A stretch of 64,000 nt of DNA. Source: Saccharopolyspora erythraea NRRL 2338 (GTDB lineage Bacteria > Actinomycetota > Actinomycetes > Mycobacteriales > Pseudonocardiaceae). Made by a program: the position numbers and the translations under genes. The stretch spans positions 4,763,584 through 4,827,583 of the forward strand of contig NC_009142.1 of the NCBI RefSeq assembly GCF_000062885.1. The letters run 5' to 3'. The notes beneath the pieces are model-generated. The model was not told the DNA's origin, did not search any database, and worked only from the letters and a program-made list of their open reading frames with translations. Of the stretch, positions 9,218 through 22,300 are shown one piece after another (within the stretch, counting starts at the first letter, position 1; each line of letters starts with the position of its first letter).

Positions 9218-12200
9218 TCAGAACGGCATCGCGGCCTCCGCCGGCTCCCGGTCGGCCATCCGCTGCCGCACCAGAGCCGCGATCTCGCCGAGCGGACCAC
9301 TGCCGAGCATCTCGTCGTGCGTGCAATCGACGCGCTCCACGCACACCCGGCCGCGCACGTACGGCTCCCACTGCGGGCCGAGGTCGTCGTTGGACCGCGA
9401 CGTCACCAGCAGCACGTCGCCGTCGACGACGTCGGGCCGGTGCCCGGCTGCCAGCCGGACGCTGTTGACGATGGCGTCCACCGCGGACGGCAGATGCCGC
9501 GCGGGCAGCACGCTCAGCACGCCTTCGCCGAGCGCCTGCGCGATGCGGCGACGCTGGTGCTCGGCGCTTCCGCGCTCGGTATCGCCGACCACGTCGTCGA
9601 ACAGCCGGGCCAGCACCTCGTCCTCGGCCAGGCCGAGGTCCGAGGTGGACGAGTCCAGCATCGCCAGCATCCCCACCTGCTCGCCGCGCGAGTGAAGCTC
9701 CGCGGCCACCGCGTGCGCGATGTTGCCGCCGAGGGAGTACCCGAGCAGGTGGTACGGGCCATGAGGCCGGACCTTCTGGATCTGGTCGGCGTAGTCCGAG
9801 GCGAGCTCGCCGAGGCTTGCCGGCAGGGGGTCCCGGCCGTCGATCCCGCGCAGTTGCAGGCCGTGCAGCGGCATGTCGGTGTGGCGCAGCAGACCCGAGT
9901 AGCACCACGACAGCCCGGTCGCCGGGTGCACGCAGAACAGCGCCTGACCTTCTCCTCCGCGCAACCCGAGCAGGACGTCGAAGCCATCGCCGTCGTCGTC
10001 GAGCAGTTCGGCGAGCTCGGCGACGGTAGGAGCACGGAAGACCGACTGCACGCCGAGCTCCGCGCCGAGCACCTCGCGGACCCGGCTGACGAGCTGGGTG
10101 GCCAGCAGCGAGTGCCCGCCCGTCTCGAAGAACCCGTCGTCGATGCCGACGGTGCCCACGCCCAGCACCTCGCCGAAGAGGTCGCAGAGCACTTCCTCCC
10201 GCGGCGAACGCGGCCTGCGGTACGCCCCCACCGGCGCGGCGAGCGGGCGCGGGAGCCGGTCCCGGTCGAGCTTCCCGTTGGCCGTCAACGGCATCTCGTC
10301 GAGCGCCACGACCGCCGAGGGCACCATGTAGTCCGGCAGCGCCTCGCGCGCGTGCCGCAGCAGCTCCGGCGCGGCAGCCCGCCCGACGACGTAGCCCACG
10401 AGCCGCCTGTCACCGGGCCGGTCCTCGCGGACCACCACGCGTGCCTGCTCGACGCCGGGATGGGCGGCCAGGACCGCCTCGACCTCGCCCGGCTCGATCC
10501 GGAAGCCGCGCACCTTCACCTGGTCGTCGGCACGTCCCAGGTACTCCAACCGCCCGTCGGCGCCCCACCTGGTGAGGTCGCCGGTCCGGTACATCCGCGA
10601 ACCGCGCGGGCCGAACGGGTTCGCGACGAAGCGCTCGGCGGTGAGCCCGAACCGGCCGCGGTATCCCTGCGCGAGACCTGGGCCGGCGGCGTAGAGCTCG
10701 CCGGCCACCCCGGCCGGCACCGGTCGCAGACGGGAGTCCAGGACGTAGGCGGCGGCGCCGTCCAGCGGGAGGCCGATCGGCACCGGGTGCACGCCGGGTT
10801 CGCACCGCGCCCAGGTCACCTCCACGGTGGCCTCGGTCGGACCGTAGGCGTTGATCATGGTCCGGCCCCGGCCGAAGAACTCGACCAGCTCGGCCGGGCA
10901 CGGCTCGGCGCCGGTGACGAGGCACCGCAGGTGCGGCAGCTCCACCCTGGGCACGGTGGCCAGCACCGACGGCGGGATGTGCAGGTGCGTGACGCGCTCG
11001 CGGTCCAGTTCGACGGCCAGCTCGGCCCCGGTCGCGGTCCGCCGCGGCACCACCAGGCACGCACCCGTCAGCAGCGCCATGCACAGCTCCGCCACCGACA
11101 CGTCGAAGCTCGGCGACACGTACTGGTACACGCGGCTGTCCTCGCGCACCCCGTAGGAACGCACGTGGTTGCCCGACAGCGTCGCGAACCCGGCGTGGGA
11201 AACCACAACGCCCTTGGGTAGTCCGGTCGAGCCCGACGTGGTGATGACGTAGGCGGCTGACTCCGCGCGCAGCGGTGCGTTGCGCTCCGCGTCGGTCGGG
11301 TCGGTCGCCGGGTGCGCTGCGAAGCCGGAGTCGATCAGCAGGGCCGGACGCGGCAGTTCGACACCCGCGGTGGAGACCACCAGCGCGACGTCCTCGAGCA
11401 GGTGGCGGATCCGCTCGGCCGGGTACTCGACGTCCACGGGCAGGTAAGCGGCACCGGTCTTGAGCACGGCGATGATCGCCGCGACCAGTTCGCCCGACTT
11501 CGGCAGGGCCAGCGCCACCACGTCGCCGGGCCCGATCCCGAGGCCGATCAGGTGGTGCGCGAACCGGTTCGCCCGCTCGTTGAGCTCGGCGTAGGTCCAG
11601 CGTCCGTCTCGGGAGTCCACCGCGAGGTTGCCCGGCACGCGGCGCACCTGCCGCTCGAACAGCTCCGGCCAGCTGGGTTGCGCCGACGGATCCGCCGGGC
11701 GCACCGCGAGCGCCTCGCGCTCCCGGCCGGTCAGCACGTCCACCTGCGACAGCCGGAGCCGCGGGTCGGTCACCACCTGCTCCAGCAGCCGGACGAAGCG
11801 CTCGGCCACCGATCGGGCGGTGTCCTCGTCGAACAGGTCGGTGCTGTAGGAGACGACGCCGTCCACCCCCGCCGGTCGCCCCGCGCCGTCCCGGTTCTCG
11901 CGCACGCTCAGGGCCAGGTCGACCTTCGCCGCGCCCGCTCCGGCGCCTTCCACCTCGACGTGCAGCCCGGGCCACCGCGGCTCGTCGCCGTCGTCCTCGC
12001 CCTGGAAGGCGAACGCGACCTGGAACAGCGGGTGGTGCGACAGCGAACGCGCCGGGTTGACGATCTCCACCAGCCGCTCGAACGGGATGTCCTGGTGCGC
12101 ATAGGCCGCCAGGTCCGCTTCCCGGACCCGCGCGAGCAGGTCGGCGAAGGTGGGATCGCCCGAGGTGTCGGTGCGCAGCACCAGCGTGTTGACGAAGAAG

Positions 12201-13064
12201 CCGACCAGCTCGTCCAGCGCCGGGTCTGCGCGACCGGCCACGACGGTGCCGACCGGGATGTCCTCGCCCGCGCCGAGCTTGGTCAGCACGGCCGCCAGGC
12301 AGGCGTGCAGGACCATGAACGGCGTGGCGTCGTGCTCGGCCGCGAGCCGCGACAGCGCGGCGTGGGTGTCGGCGTCGATGCCGAACTCCAGGGAGTCGCC
12401 CCGGTGCGAGGCCACCGCCGGCCGGGGCCGATCGGTGGGCAGCTCGATCCGGTCCGGTGCTCCCTCCAGGGTCCTGCGCCAGAACGACAGTTGCCGGGCC
12501 ACGCCGGAACGCGGGTCGTCCTCGTCACCGAGCACTTCGCGCTGCCACAGCGCGAAGTCGGCGTACTGCACGGGAAGTGGCGTCCACTGTGGAGCAGTGC
12601 CGCGGACGCGCGCCCCGTAGGCCGACGCGAGGTCGCGGACCAGCGGCCCCTGCGAGGTGCCGTCGGCGGTGATGTGGTGCAGCAGCACCAGCACCACGTG
12701 CTCACCGGGACCTCCCTCGAACACGACGACCCGCAGCGGCACCTCGCGCGCCAGGTCGAAGGAGTAGCGCGCCGCCTCTTCCAACGTCCCGGTCCCGTCG
12801 ACCACGACCGGTTCGGCGTGGTCGAGGACGTGCTGGTGCGGCGTGCCGCCGACGTGGGGGAAAACCGTGCGCAGGCTCTCGTGCCTGGCCACCACGTCGG
12901 CGACCGCCGCCCGCAGCGCGTCGCGGTCCAGCTCTCCGGCGAGCCGCAGCACCAGTGGGATGTTGTAGGTGGGGCTCGGTCCCTCCATCTGGTGGAGGAA
13001 CCACAGCCTGCGCTGCGCGAACGACAGCGGGACCAGCTCGGGCCTGGCCTTCGGCTCCAGCGGT
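9218..13064 (-). other. NRPS module 11: C-A-T-TE, unusual substrate code
   Basis: Pocket residues read by alignment to GrsA PheA (235, 236, 239, 278, 299, 301, 322, 330, 331, with Lys517): D V A H V G A V E K. I know no exact match. The D235/E331 pair and VGA core lean towards a basic amino acid (arginine-like code DVADVGAIDK, ornithine-like DVGEIGSIDK), possibly Dap. The A core motif is [11 protein letters not shown] near residue 2667. The thioesterase then offloads the chain. Confidence 0.6.
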
Positions 13065-16000
13065 GGGCGCACCGGTCGGGACGCGCCGAGCCGTTCGGAG
13101 ATGCCGGCGACCGTGGGCGACTCGAACAGCGCCCGGATCCCCACGTCCGCACCCAGCTCCGCACGGATGCGGCTGATCAGCCGCGTGGCCAGCAGCGAGT
13201 GCCCGCCCATTTCGAAGAACCCGTCGTCGATCCCGACGGAGTCGATGCCCAGGACTTCCGCGAACAGTCCGCAGAGGATTTCCTCGCGCTCGTCGCGGGG
13301 CGCCCGGCAGCCCTCCTCGGCCGCGAACTCCGGGGCCGGCAGGGCATTGCGGTCCAGCTTGCGGTTGCCGGTCAGCGGCAGCGCGTCCATCGTCACGAAC
13401 GCGACCGGCACCATGTATTCCGGCAGCCGGTCGGCCACGTGGTCGCGCAGCCCGGCAGCGTCGAGCTCGCCCTCCGGCACGACGTAGGCCACCAGCCGCT
13501 TGTCGCCGGGGGTGTCCTCGCGCACGATCGCGGCGGCGTGCCGGACGGCCGGGTGCTGGTTGAGGACGGTGTCGATCTCGCCGAGCTCGATCCGGAAACC
13601 GCGGATCTTCACCTGGTCGTCGACCCGCGCGATGAACTCGAGCATGCCGTCGGCGTTCCACCGCGCGATGTCCCCGGAGCGGTAGAACCGGGAGCCGGGC
13701 GGGCCGAACGGGTCGGCCACGAACTTCGACGAGGTCAGCCCGGGGCGGTTCAGGTAGCCGCGGGTCACCAGGTCGCCCGCGATGTAGAGCTCGCCCTCGA
13801 CGCCGACCGGGGCCGGCCGCAGGGCCGCGTCCAGCACGTACATCCGGGTGTTCCAGATCGGCCGCCCGATCGTCACCACGCCGGAGGGCACCGGTTCGCC
13901 GGGCTCGATCCGGAACTCGGTGCAGCCGACCGTGGTCTCGGTCGGCCCATACTCGTTGATCACCGTCGCCTCCGGGTGCCGGGCACGCCACTGCTCCAGC
14001 ACCTCCCCCACCAGCGACTCGCCGCCGAGGACGAGCTGGCGGGTCGGCGAGCACTCCGGCGGCAGCGTCAGCAGCACCGGCAGGTGGCTCGGGGTGGCCT
14101 TGACGAAGGTGGGCCGGTGGCCGCCCAGTTCGGCGGACTCGTCGAGCTCGACCAGCTGCGCGCAGCCGCCGGTCGTCAGCGGGGCGAACAGACCGGTGAC
14201 GGTCAGGTCGAACGACACCGGCGAGTGCACCAGCGCGCGTCCGGCGACCGCCGGGTACGCCGAGCGCACCCACGACAGGTAGCCGTTGAGCGAGTCGTGC
14301 TGGACGACCACGCCCTTGGGCCTGCCGGTCGAGCCGGAGGTGAAGATCACGAACGCGGCGTTGCGCATGCCGAGCGACCGCCGCGGATCGCGGTCGTCCA
14401 CGGTGGACGTGTCGACTTCGTCGACGAGCAGCCGCGGAGTGGTACTGGGAATCCGATCGGCGCAGCCGCGGTCGGTCAGCACGAGCACCGGGCGGACGTC
14501 GTCGAGCATGAACCCGATCCGCTCCGCCGGGTGCGCGGGGTCCAGCGGCAGGTAGGCGCCGCCGGTCTTCAGCACCGCCAACAGCGCGACGACCAAGTCC
14601 ACCGACCTGGGCAGCGCGATGGCCACGAACCGCTCGGGTCCCGCGCCGCGTTCGAGCAGCAGCCGGGCGAGCCGGTTGGCGCGGCGGTTGAGCTCGGCGT
14701 AGTCGATCCCGGTGTCCCCGAACGAGACCGCCGGGGCGTGCGGGGTACGCCTGACCTGCTGCTCGATCAGGTCCGGCAGGGTCACCGGCACGACCTCGTG
14801 CGCGGTGTCGTTCCAGCGCCGCAGGACGCGGTCACGCTCGTCGTCGGGCAGCACGTCCAGCTCGCCGATCGTCGTCGCCGGATCGGCGGCCACCTCGGCG
14901 AGCACCCGCACCAGCCGGGCCGCGATGGAGTCGGCGGTGCGCTGGTCGAACAGGTCGGTGGCGTATTCCAGCACGCCTCGCAGACCGGTCGGGGCGCCGC
15001 CGTCGTCGTAGGACTCCTCGACGTGGAAGGTCAGATCGACCTTGGCCATGTCGGTGCTGCTGGTCTCGCGCTCGACGACCAGACCGGTGAGACCGAACTC
15101 GGTGCGCTCGTCGCGGTGGAAGTCGAGCATGACCTGGAACAGCGGGTGCCGCGACATCGACCGGGCCGGGTTGACGACCTCGACCAGCCGCTCGAACGGG
15201 ACGTCCTGGTTGGCGTAGGCGGCCAGGTCGGCCTGGCGGACCCGGCCGAGGAGGTCGGTGAAGGACGGGTCGCCGGAGGTGTCGGTGCGCAGCACCAGCG
15301 TGTTGACGAAGAAACCGACCAGCTCGTCCAGCGCCTCGTCGCCCCGGCCGCTGACCGAGGTGCCCAGCGGGATGTCGGTCCCGGCGCCCATCCTGGTCAG
15401 CAGCGCCGCGATCGCGCTCTGCACCACCATGAACACGCTCGCCTGGTTCGACCGGGCCACCGCGGCCAGCGCGTGGTGGACCTCGGGGCCGACGTCGAAC
15501 TCCACCCCCTCGCCCCGGTTGGTGGCGACCGCCGGGCGCGGCCGGTCGGTGGGGAGCGACAGCTCCAGCGGCACACCGTCGAGGCTGTCCCGCCAGAAGG
15601 CGAGCTGGCGCGCCACCAGGCTCTCCGGGTCGTCCTCACGGCCGAGCAGGTCGCGCTGCCACTGGGCGTAGTCGGCGTACTGCACCGGCAGCGGCGACCA
15701 GCGCGGGCCACGGCCCTCGCAGCGCGCCGCGTAGGCAGTGGCCAGGTCGCGCGCGAGCAGACCGCTGGACCTGCCGTCACCGGCGATGTGGTGCAGCAGC
15801 ACGAGAAGTACGTGCTCCTGCGGACCCAGCACGAACAGGCTCGTCCGCAGCGGCGGTTCCGCGGCGAGGTCGAACGGCGTGCGCGCCGCTTCGGCCACCT
15901 GCTCCTCGACGCGATCGGCCGCAACGACGTGCAGCACTGGCAGGTCCGGCAGGACCCGCTGGTAGGGCGTGCCGCCGACGGCGGGGAACACGGTGCGCAG

Positions 16001-19000
16001 GCTCTCGTGCCGCTCGGCGACATCGCCGATCGCCGCCTGGAGGGCGTCGGTGTCGAGCAGACCGGAAAGCCGCAGCGTCATCGGGATGTTGTAGGTGGCG
16101 CTGGGTCCTTCGAGCTGCTGGAGGAACCACAGCCGCTGCTGGGCGAACGACAGCGGGACGCGCTCCTGGCGCGGCAAGGGTCGCACCGCCGGGCGCGCCT
16201 CGCCCGCGCCGTCCAGCCGGGCGGCCAGGCCTGCCACCGTCGGCGACTCGAACACAGCGCGCACCGCGAGCTCCACGTCGAAACCCGCGCGGATGCGGCT
16301 GATCAGCCGGGTCGCCAGCAGCGAATGGCCGCCCAGCTCGAAGAAGCTGTCCTCGGGACGCACCCGGGTCACGCCGAGGACTTCCTCGAACAGGCTGCAG
16401 AGGATCTCCTCGCGCGGTGAACGCGGCACCGAGCCGGAAGCCGGAATCTCGTGCTCCGGAGCGGGAAGCGCCCTGCGGTCGAGCTTGCCGCTGGGGGTGA
16501 GCGGCAACGCGCCGAGCTCGACGAACGAGGTCGGCACCATGTAGTCGGGGAGATGGCGCCGCAGGTGCTCGCGCAGCGGCCCGGCCTCGCCGACCACGTA
16601 GGCGGTCAGCCTCTCCTGTCCCCGGCGGTCGCCGCGGACGACCACCGCGACCTGGCCGACCGAGGGGTGCTCGCGGGCGACGGCCTCGATCTCGCCCGGC
16701 TCGATGCGCGCACCGCGCACCTTGACCTGGTCGTCGGCCCGCCCGGCGAACTCCAGCACCCCGTCCTTGCGCCACCTGGCGAGGTCACCGGACCGGTACA
16801 TCCGGCTGCCCGGCGCGCCGAACGGATCGGCCACGAACCGCTCCGCGGTCAGCGGAGCACGCCGGTGGTAGCCGTGGGCGAGCTGGGTGGTTGCCAGGTA
16901 CAGCTCGCCGGTGGTGCCGACCGGCACCGGGCGCAACGCGCCGTCGAGCACGTAGAGCCGGGCGCCGGGCACCGGCTTGCCGATGGGGGCGGGATCGTCG
17001 ACCCGGCCCGGCTCGCAGTCGTGGAAGGTGACGTCGATGGTCGCCTCGGTCGGGCCGTAGAGGTGGTGCAGCCGGACGTCGAGCAGCTCCCACACCCGGC
17101 GCTGCAGGTCCGCGGGCAGCGACTCGCCGCCGGTGAACACCCGGCGCAGCGAGGTGCACTCCCCGGCCTGCGGTGTCTCCAGGAACATCCGCAGCACCGG
17201 AGGTACGAAGTGGACGGTGGTGACCCCGTGCTCGCGGATCACCGCGGCCAGGTGGTCGACGTCGCGGTGCCCGCCGTCGGCGGCCAGCACCAGCGTGGCA
17301 CCTTCGTTGAGCGTCCAGAAGAACTCCCACACCGAGACGTCGAAACCGGCCGGGGTCTTCTGCAGCACCCGGTCCGACGCGTCGAGCCGGTAGGCCCGCT
17401 GCATGCCGTCCAGGCGGTGCAGCACCGCGCGGGCCGGGACCACGACGCCCTTCGGGCGACCGGTGGAGCCCGAGGTGTAGAGCACGTACATCGGGCCTGC
17501 GACCGCGCGTCCCGGGTTGGTGGCCGGGTGCTCCGGCAGCGGCTCGTCCAGCAGGAGGAGGTTGCGCGCGGGGACCCGCACGTCGCTGGTCGTGATGACG
17601 AGATCCGGCGCCGCGTCGCGCAGGATGTGCTCGATGCGCTCGGCAGGGTGGTCGGGTTCCACCGGCACGTACGCGGCGCCCGCCTTGACCACCGCGAACA
17701 GGGCGGTGACCAGTTCCACCGACCTGGGGAGCGCGACCCCCACCAGGCTCCCCGGACCGACACCGGCCGCGATGAGGTGGTGCGCGAGCCGGTTGACCCG
17801 CTCGTTCAGCTCGCGGTAGCTGACGGCGCCGCTGTCGTGCACGACGGCCGGGTGCTCGGGTGCCAGGCGGACCCGCTCCTCGAAGCGCTCGACGACGCTC
17901 GGGCCTTCCGGAGCGGGCTCGTCGTCGTTGAACTCGTGCAGGATCCGGTGTCGCTGCGCGGTTTCGAGCAGTTCGACGCGCCCGAGTGGCTGGTCCGGCT
18001 CGGCGGCGAACGCCTCGAGGAAGCGCCGCAGGCGCGCCAGGAGCTCCGCGGCGTCGAACTCCTCGGGCCGGTGGTCGAGCCGGAACTGCAGGCCGTCCTC
18101 GGTCCTGGCCACGACCAGGCCGAGCGGGTAGTGCGTGGCTCCCCCGCCGTCGACGCCGGTGATGCGCGGGCCTGCCTGGTCGTCCTCGTCGTCGGCGAGC
18201 GAGTCCAGCGGGTAGTTCTCGAACACCAGCAGCGTGTCGAACAGCGGCCCGAGCCCGGCGACGCGCTGCACCTCGGCCAGGCTCACGTGCTGGTGCGCGA
18301 GCAGCCGCGACTGCTCGGCCTGCAGGCGCGCGAGGTTCTCGGCCACCGACGCCGCCGGGTCCAGCCGCACCCGCACCGGGAGGGTGTTGATGAACAGGCC
18401 GATCATCGTCTCGATGCCCTCGATCTCGGGCGGCCTGCCCGACACCGTCGCACCGAACACCACGTCGGCGGAGCCGGTGAGCTGTCCCAGCACGGTGGCC
18501 CAGGCGCCCTGCACGAGTGTGTTGACGGTCAGGCCGCGCCGCCTGCACAGCTCGTCCAGCCCGTCGGCGGGCATGGTCAGCCAGGCGCGTTCGGGCAGAG
18601 CCGCGGTGCGGCCGGCCTCCGCGACGCGCGTCGGTGCGTCGAGGCCGGACAGGGATTCGCGCCACACCCGCTCCGACACCGCCGGGTCCTGTTCGGACAC
18701 CCAGCGCAGGTACCGCTTGTACGGGGTGACCGGCCGCAGGCCGGCCGCCGCTCCGTCGCGGTAGAACGCGAAGAGCTCGTCGATCAGCAGTGGCGCGGAC
18801 CAGCCGTCCAGCAGCAGGTGGTGGTTGGTGATCACCAGGCGGCTGGTGCGGTCCGGCAGTCGCACGAGGGTGCAGCGCAGCAGTGGTGGGGTGCGGACGT
18901 CGAATCGGCGCACCCGGTCGGCCGCGAGGAAGTCGTCGAGCCCGTCGGCCGGGAGGTCGACGACCTCCCACGCGGGCTCGACGTCGCGGACCACGTACTG

Positions 19001-19231
19001 GATCGGCTGCCCGCCCTTGCGCTGGCGGAAGCCGGCCCGCAGGTTCGCGTGCCGCTCCAGCAGCAGCCGCAGCGCCTCCCGGAACCGCTCCGGGTCGACC
19101 GCGCCCGCCAGTTCGAGGACGAGCTGGGTGTTGTAAACCTCCACGCCGTCGGAGTCGTAGAGGCTGTGGAACCACAGCCCCTCCTGCAACGGCGACAGTG
19201 GGAGCACGTCTTCCAGCCTCGACTGGCTCAT
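9218..19231 (-). CDS. NRPS, modules 9-11 with terminal thioesterase (C-A-T-C-A-T-C-A-T-TE)
   Basis: 3,337 aa. Module 9: C ([10 protein letters not shown], residue ~140), A, T. Module 10: C (HHIAGDG), A, T. Module 11: C (HHITADG), A, T, then a type I thioesterase with GYSLGGN near residue 3164 that releases or cyclises the peptide. The N-terminus starts directly with a C domain ([19 protein letters not shown]) of the kind that follows epimerisation domains, matching the E domain ending the other NRPS; this fixes the order 1-8 then 9-11. ATG at MSQSRLEDV; the upstream Val/Met extension has no support. 100 bp after the first NRPS, but a strong hairpin lies between. See module entries for substrate codes. 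Confidence 0.95.
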   Translation of the reverse strand: MSQSRLEDVLPLSPLQEGLWFHSLYDSDGVEVYNTQLVLELAGAVDPERFREALRLLLERHANLRAGFRQRKGGQPIQYVVRDVEPAWEVVDLPADGLDDFLAADRVRRFDVRTPPLLRCTLVRLPDRTSRLVITNHHLLLDGWSAPLLIDELFAFYRDGAAAGLRPVTPYKRYLRWVSEQDPAVSERVWRESLSGLDAPTRVAEAGRTAALPERAWLTMPADGLDELCRRRGLTVNTLVQGAWATVLGQLTGSADVVFGATVSGRPPEIEGIETMIGLFINTLPVRVRLDPAASVAENLARLQAEQSRLLAHQHVSLAEVQRVAGLGPLFDTLLVFENYPLDSLADDEDDQAGPRITGVDGGGATHYPLGLVVARTEDGLQFRLDHRPEEFDAAELLARLRRFLEAFAAEPDQPLGRVELLETAQRHRILHEFNDDEPAPEGPSVVERFEERVRLAPEHPAVVHDSGAVSYRELNERVNRLAHHLIAAGVGPGSLVGVALPRSVELVTALFAVVKAGAAYVPVEPDHPAERIEHILRDAAPDLVITTSDVRVPARNLLLLDEPLPEHPATNPGRAVAGPMYVLYTSGSTGRPKGVVVPARAVLHRLDGMQRAYRLDASDRVLQKTPAGFDVSVWEFFWTLNEGATLVLAADGGHRDVDHLAAVIREHGVTTVHFVPPVLRMFLETPQAGECTSLRRVFTGGESLPADLQRRVWELLDVRLHHLYGPTEATIDVTFHDCEPGRVDDPAPIGKPVPGARLYVLDGALRPVPVGTTGELYLATTQLAHGYHRRAPLTAERFVADPFGAPGSRMYRSGDLARWRKDGVLEFAGRADDQVKVRGARIEPGEIEAVAREHPSVGQVAVVVRGDRRGQERLTAYVVGEAGPLREHLRRHLPDYMVPTSFVELGALPLTPSGKLDRRALPAPEHEIPASGSVPRSPREEILCSLFEEVLGVTRVRPEDSFFELGGHSLLATRLISRIRAGFDVELAVRAVFESPTVAGLAARLDGAGEARPAVRPLPRQERVPLSFAQQRLWFLQQLEGPSATYNIPMTLRLSGLLDTDALQAAIGDVAERHESLRTVFPAVGGTPYQRVLPDLPVLHVVAADRVEEQVAEAARTPFDLAAEPPLRTSLFVLGPQEHVLLVLLHHIAGDGRSSGLLARDLATAYAARCEGRGPRWSPLPVQYADYAQWQRDLLGREDDPESLVARQLAFWRDSLDGVPLELSLPTDRPRPAVATNRGEGVEFDVGPEVHHALAAVARSNQASVFMVVQSAIAALLTRMGAGTDIPLGTSVSGRGDEALDELVGFFVNTLVLRTDTSGDPSFTDLLGRVRQADLAAYANQDVPFERLVEVVNPARSMSRHPLFQVMLDFHRDERTEFGLTGLVVERETSSTDMAKVDLTFHVEESYDDGGAPTGLRGVLEYATDLFDQRTADSIAARLVRVLAEVAADPATTIGELDVLPDDERDRVLRRWNDTAHEVVPVTLPDLIEQQVRRTPHAPAVSFGDTGIDYAELNRRANRLARLLLERGAGPERFVAIALPRSVDLVVALLAVLKTGGAYLPLDPAHPAERIGFMLDDVRPVLVLTDRGCADRIPSTTPRLLVDEVDTSTVDDRDPRRSLGMRNAAFVIFTSGSTGRPKGVVVQHDSLNGYLSWVRSAYPAVAGRALVHSPVSFDLTVTGLFAPLTTGGCAQLVELDESAELGGHRPTFVKATPSHLPVLLTLPPECSPTRQLVLGGESLVGEVLEQWRARHPEATVINEYGPTETTVGCTEFRIEPGEPVPSGVVTIGRPIWNTRMYVLDAALRPAPVGVEGELYIAGDLVTRGYLNRPGLTSSKFVADPFGPPGSRFYRSGDIARWNADGMLEFIARVDDQVKIRGFRIELGEIDTVLNQHPAVRHAAAIVREDTPGDKRLVAYVVPEGELDAAGLRDHVADRLPEYMVPVAFVTMDALPLTGNRKLDRNALPAPEFAAEEGCRAPRDEREEILCGLFAEVLGIDSVGIDDGFFEMGGHSLLATRLISRIRAELGADVGIRALFESPTVAGISERLGASRPVRPPLEPKARPELVPLSFAQRRLWFLHQMEGPSPTYNIPLVLRLAGELDRDALRAAVADVVARHESLRTVFPHVGGTPHQHVLDHAEPVVVDGTGTLEEAARYSFDLAREVPLRVVVFEGGPGEHVVLVLLHHITADGTSQGPLVRDLASAYGARVRGTAPQWTPLPVQYADFALWQREVLGDEDDPRSGVARQLSFWRRTLEGAPDRIELPTDRPRPAVASHRGDSLEFGIDADTHAALSRLAAEHDATPFMVLHACLAAVLTKLGAGEDIPVGTVVAGRADPALDELVGFFVNTLVLRTDTSGDPTFADLLARVREADLAAYAHQDIPFERLVEIVNPARSLSHHPLFQVAFAFQGEDDGDEPRWPGLHVEVEGAGAGAAKVDLALSVRENRDGAGRPAGVDGVVSYSTDLFDEDTARSVAERFVRLLEQVVTDPRLRLSQVDVLTGREREALAVRPADPSAQPSWPELFERQVRRVPGNLAVDSRDGRWTYAELNERANRFAHHLIGLGIGPGDVVALALPKSGELVAAIIAVLKTGAAYLPVDVEYPAERIRHLLEDVALVVSTAGVELPRPALLIDSGFAAHPATDPTDAERNAPLRAESAAYVITTSGSTGLPKGVVVSHAGFATLSGNHVRSYGVREDSRVYQYVSPSFDVSVAELCMALLTGACLVVPRRTATGAELAVELDRERVTHLHIPPSVLATVPRVELPHLRCLVTGAEPCPAELVEFFGRGRTMINAYGPTEATVEVTWARCEPGVHPVPIGLPLDGAAAYVLDSRLRPVPAGVAGELYAAGPGLAQGYRGRFGLTAERFVANPFGPRGSRMYRTGDLTRWGADGRLEYLGRADDQVKVRGFRIEPGEVEAVLAAHPGVEQARVVVREDRPGDRRLVGYVVGRAAAPELLRHAREALPDYMVPSAVVALDEMPLTANGKLDRDRLPRPLAAPVGAYRRPRSPREEVLCDLFGEVLGVGTVGIDDGFFETGGHSLLATQLVSRVREVLGAELGVQSVFRAPTVAELAELLDDDGDGFDVLLGLRGGEGQALFCVHPATGLSWCYSGLLRHTDMPLHGLQLRGIDGRDPLPASLGELASDYADQIQKVRPHGPYHLLGYSLGGNIAHAVAAELHSRGEQVGMLAMLDSSTSDLGLAEDEVLARLFDDVVGDTERGSAEHQRRRIAQALGEGVLSVLPARHLPSAVDAIVNSVRLAAGHRPDVVDGDVLLVTSRSNDDLGPQWEPYVRGRVCVERVDCTHDEMLGSGPLGEIAALVRQRMADREPAEAAMPF
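13065..16189 (-). other. NRPS module 10: C-A-T, Asn/Asp
   Basis: Pocket code reads D L T K V G E V G K, one step from the asparagine code DLTKLGEVGK and close to the aspartate code DLTKVGHIGK. Asn is preferred because of Glu at 322. Candidate substrate for the SyrP-like hydroxylase at the left edge. Confidence 0.75.
16190..19231 (-). other. NRPS module 9: C(D-donor type)-A-T, Ser-like
   Basis: Pocket code reads D V W H F G L I D K. The serine code is DVWHLSLIDK; Gly replaces Ser at 301. Serine is most likely, and Dap, the amino analogue of serine, is the alternative given the sbnAB genes. Confidence 0.65.
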
Positions 19232-19281
19232 CTCGGGATTCCAATCCGCGCGGACCCCTGGCGGGGCCGAAATCTTGTCGG

Positions 19282-19314
19282 ACCGGATCCGGCCGCGTGG
19301 CGGCCGGATCCGGT
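19282..19314 (-). terminator. Strong hairpin between the two NRPS genes
   Basis: Perfect 15-bp stem (19282-19296 with 19300-19314) with a 3-nt loop, 17 nt past the stop of the first NRPS gene and 50 nt before the start of the second. Looks like a terminator or attenuator inside what should be one transcript. Confidence 0.7.
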
Positions 19315-19331
19315 GTGGGACCAACGCCGGC

Positions 19332-22300
19332 TCACTCCAGCCCGAGCTCGGCTTCCAGCTCGTCGATCTCGTCCTGGCTCAGCGTGTCCAGCGACAGGTC
19401 CGACGGGGTGTGCCCGCCGGCGTCGGGGTCTTCGACGTGCACCACCAGAGCCCGCAGCGCCTCGGCCCACGTGCGGGACAGCCGCTCGACGTGCCCGCGC
19501 TCGACCAGCGAGGCGGCCCAGCTCCAGGTCGCCGAGAGCCGCGGCCCCTCCGCGGTGTCCTCGGTGACGGCGTTGACCTCCACCGCGTGCGGCAACGGCA
19601 TCCTGGGATCCCGGCCCGACGGCACCGGCAGGTCGTCGGTGGTGGCGAAGTCGTGCTGGTCGCCACCGCCCTGGAACCGGCCGAGGTAGTTGAAGCCGAT
19701 CTCGGGCACCTGGTAGGCCGCCAGCTCCGCGCCGGTCCCCGGGTTGAGGTGGCGCAGCAGGCCGTAGCCGATGCCGTTGTCCGGGATCTCCCGGAGCTGC
19801 TCCTTGAGCTGCTTGACGACCTGGCCCAGCGCGGCGGTGGCCGCCAGCAGCTCGCCGGTGTCCACCGCGCCGGGGTCCAGCCGCACCGGGTGCAGGTTGG
19901 TGAACCAGCCGACCGTGCGGGAGAGATCGCCGTCGACGACCGGCTCCCGCCCGTGGGACTCCACGTCGACCACGACGTCGCTGCGCCGGTCGCCGTCCTC
20001 GCCGCGCACGTGCAGCACGGCGACGGCCAGGGCGACCAGCAGCACGTCGTCGACTCCGGCGTGGAACCGCGCGGGCACCGTCGTCAGCAGCGCCCTGGTG
20101 TCCTCGACCGGGATCGTGATCTCCAGTTCGCCCGCCTCGGTGCCCGGCCGCGGTCGCGCACCCGGTTCGCCGAGCACGCCCTTCCACAGCTCCAGTTCGC
20201 GCACGCGCTCCGGTCGCACCGCCTCTTCGGCGAGCCGCTGGGCCCAGCGGCGCAGCGACGTGCGCACCGGCTCCAGCCCCTCCCCGGCGGTGTGCCAGGC
20301 GATCGCGAGATCCGGCAGCAGCACCCGCCAGGAAACCCCGTCGACCGCGAGGTGGTGGACCACGACCAGCAGACGGCCGGCCGCGCGCGGTCCGGCGTCG
20401 AACCACACGAACCGGGCCACGGCACCGTTCTCCGGTGCCAGCCGGTCACGCGCCGCGTCGCCGTGTTCGGCCACGACCTCGGCGAGCGCGGTGTCGTCGA
20501 GTCCTTCGACGTCCACCCGCCGCACGAGATCCGCGGCCCGGACCTCGCCGCGTGGCAGCACTTCCGGCCGCCAGCCCGGGTTGAGCCGCAGCCGGAGGGC
20601 GTCGTGGGTGTCGACCAGCGCCTGCACCGCCGTCGTGAGCCGGTCGGCTCCGAGGTCGGCGGGCACCCGCAGCACCATCGACTGGTTGAACCCGGCGAAG
20701 TGCTCGGTGTGCTCGCGCAGCCAGTGCATGATCGGCGTCGCGGGGAACTCGCCGATCCCGGAACCCGCTTCTTCCTCGACCTCGCCGCCGTCGCCCGCGG
20801 CAACCGCCAGCTTGCGCACCGTGCGGTGGGCGAAGACGTCCTGCGGACTGAGCACCAGTCCCTCGCGGCGGGCCCTCGACACCAGTTGCAACGACAGGAT
20901 GCTGTCGCCGCCGAGCTCGAAGAACCCGTCGTCGATGCCGACCGAAGGCACCCGCAGCACCTCCGCGAACAGTCCGCACAGGACCTCCTCGCGGCGGGTC
21001 CGCGGCGCCGCCCCCGAGGTGGCGACGAAGTCGGGCGCCGGCAGCGCCCTGCGGTCCACCTTGCCGTTGGGCAGCAGCGGAAGCTCGTCGAGCAGGACGA
21101 ACGCCGAGGGCACCATGTACTCCGGCAGCGCGCTCGCGGCCAGCGCCCGCAGGTCCGACGGCTCCGGACGTGCGCCCTCCGGCACGACGTAGGCCACCAG
21201 GCGCCTGTCGCCGGGGTTGTCCTCCCGCACCAGCGCGGTGACCTGGCCGACGCCGGGGTGCCGGTCCAGCGCCGCTTCGACCTCACCCAGCTCGATGCGG
21301 AAGCCGCGCACCTTGACCTGGTGGTCGGCACGACCGGCGTAGTGCAGCACGCCGTCCGCGCTCCACCGCGCCAGGTCGCCGGTGCGGTACATGCGTTCGC
21401 CCGCGGCGCCGAACGGGTCGGCCACGAAGCGCTCCGCGGTCAGCCCGGCACGGCCCGCGTAACCGCGTGCGAGGCCGGCACCGGCGACGTACAGCTCGCC
21501 GGTGGTGCCCGGCGGCACCGGGCGCAGGCCCGCGTCCAGCACGTACACCCGCGCGTTGGTGATGGGACCGCCGATCGCGGGCACGACCTCACCCGCCAGC
21601 GGCGCGCTCATCGTCGCGCACACCGTGGTCTCGGTCGGGCCGTAAGCGTTGATCATCGTGCGGTCCCGCGACCACTTCGCCACCAGCGCGGGCGGGCACG
21701 CCTCACCCGCGACGACGAGCGTGGTGCCGGCGGGCAGCGCGTCGTCCGGCAGGACTCCGAGCGCGGTGGGCGGCAGGGTGAGGTGCGTGATCCGCTGCCG
21801 CGCGACGAGCTCGGCCAGCGCCTCGCCCGGAAGCAGCTCGTGCGCCGGAGCCAGCACCAGGCACGCACCCGAGAGCAACCCCATGCACATCTCCCAGGCC
21901 GCTGCGTCGAAGCTCAGCGCCGCGAACTGCAGCACCCGGCTCCGGCCGTCCACACCCAGGGTCTCCCGCTGCGCGGCGAGAAGGCTGACGATGCCGCCGT
22001 GGGTGACGACCACGCCCTTCGGGCGTCCGGTGGAGCCCGAGGTGTAGATCACGTAGGCCGCGCCCGCCGGGGCCAGCACGCCCCGCTCGGCTGCGGTGAC
22101 CTCGGTGGCGGGGAGTCCCGGCAGGGCCTCGGTGGTGTCGTCGCCGTCGAGCAGCACCAGCCGGACGCCCGCATCGGCCAGGGAGTCCGCGCTCGCCACG
22201 TCGGTGATGACGAACTCGGGACGACCGTCGTCGAGCATGAACCGGATGCGCTCTACCGGGTAAGAGAGGTCGATCGGCAGGTACGCGGCGCCGGACTTGA

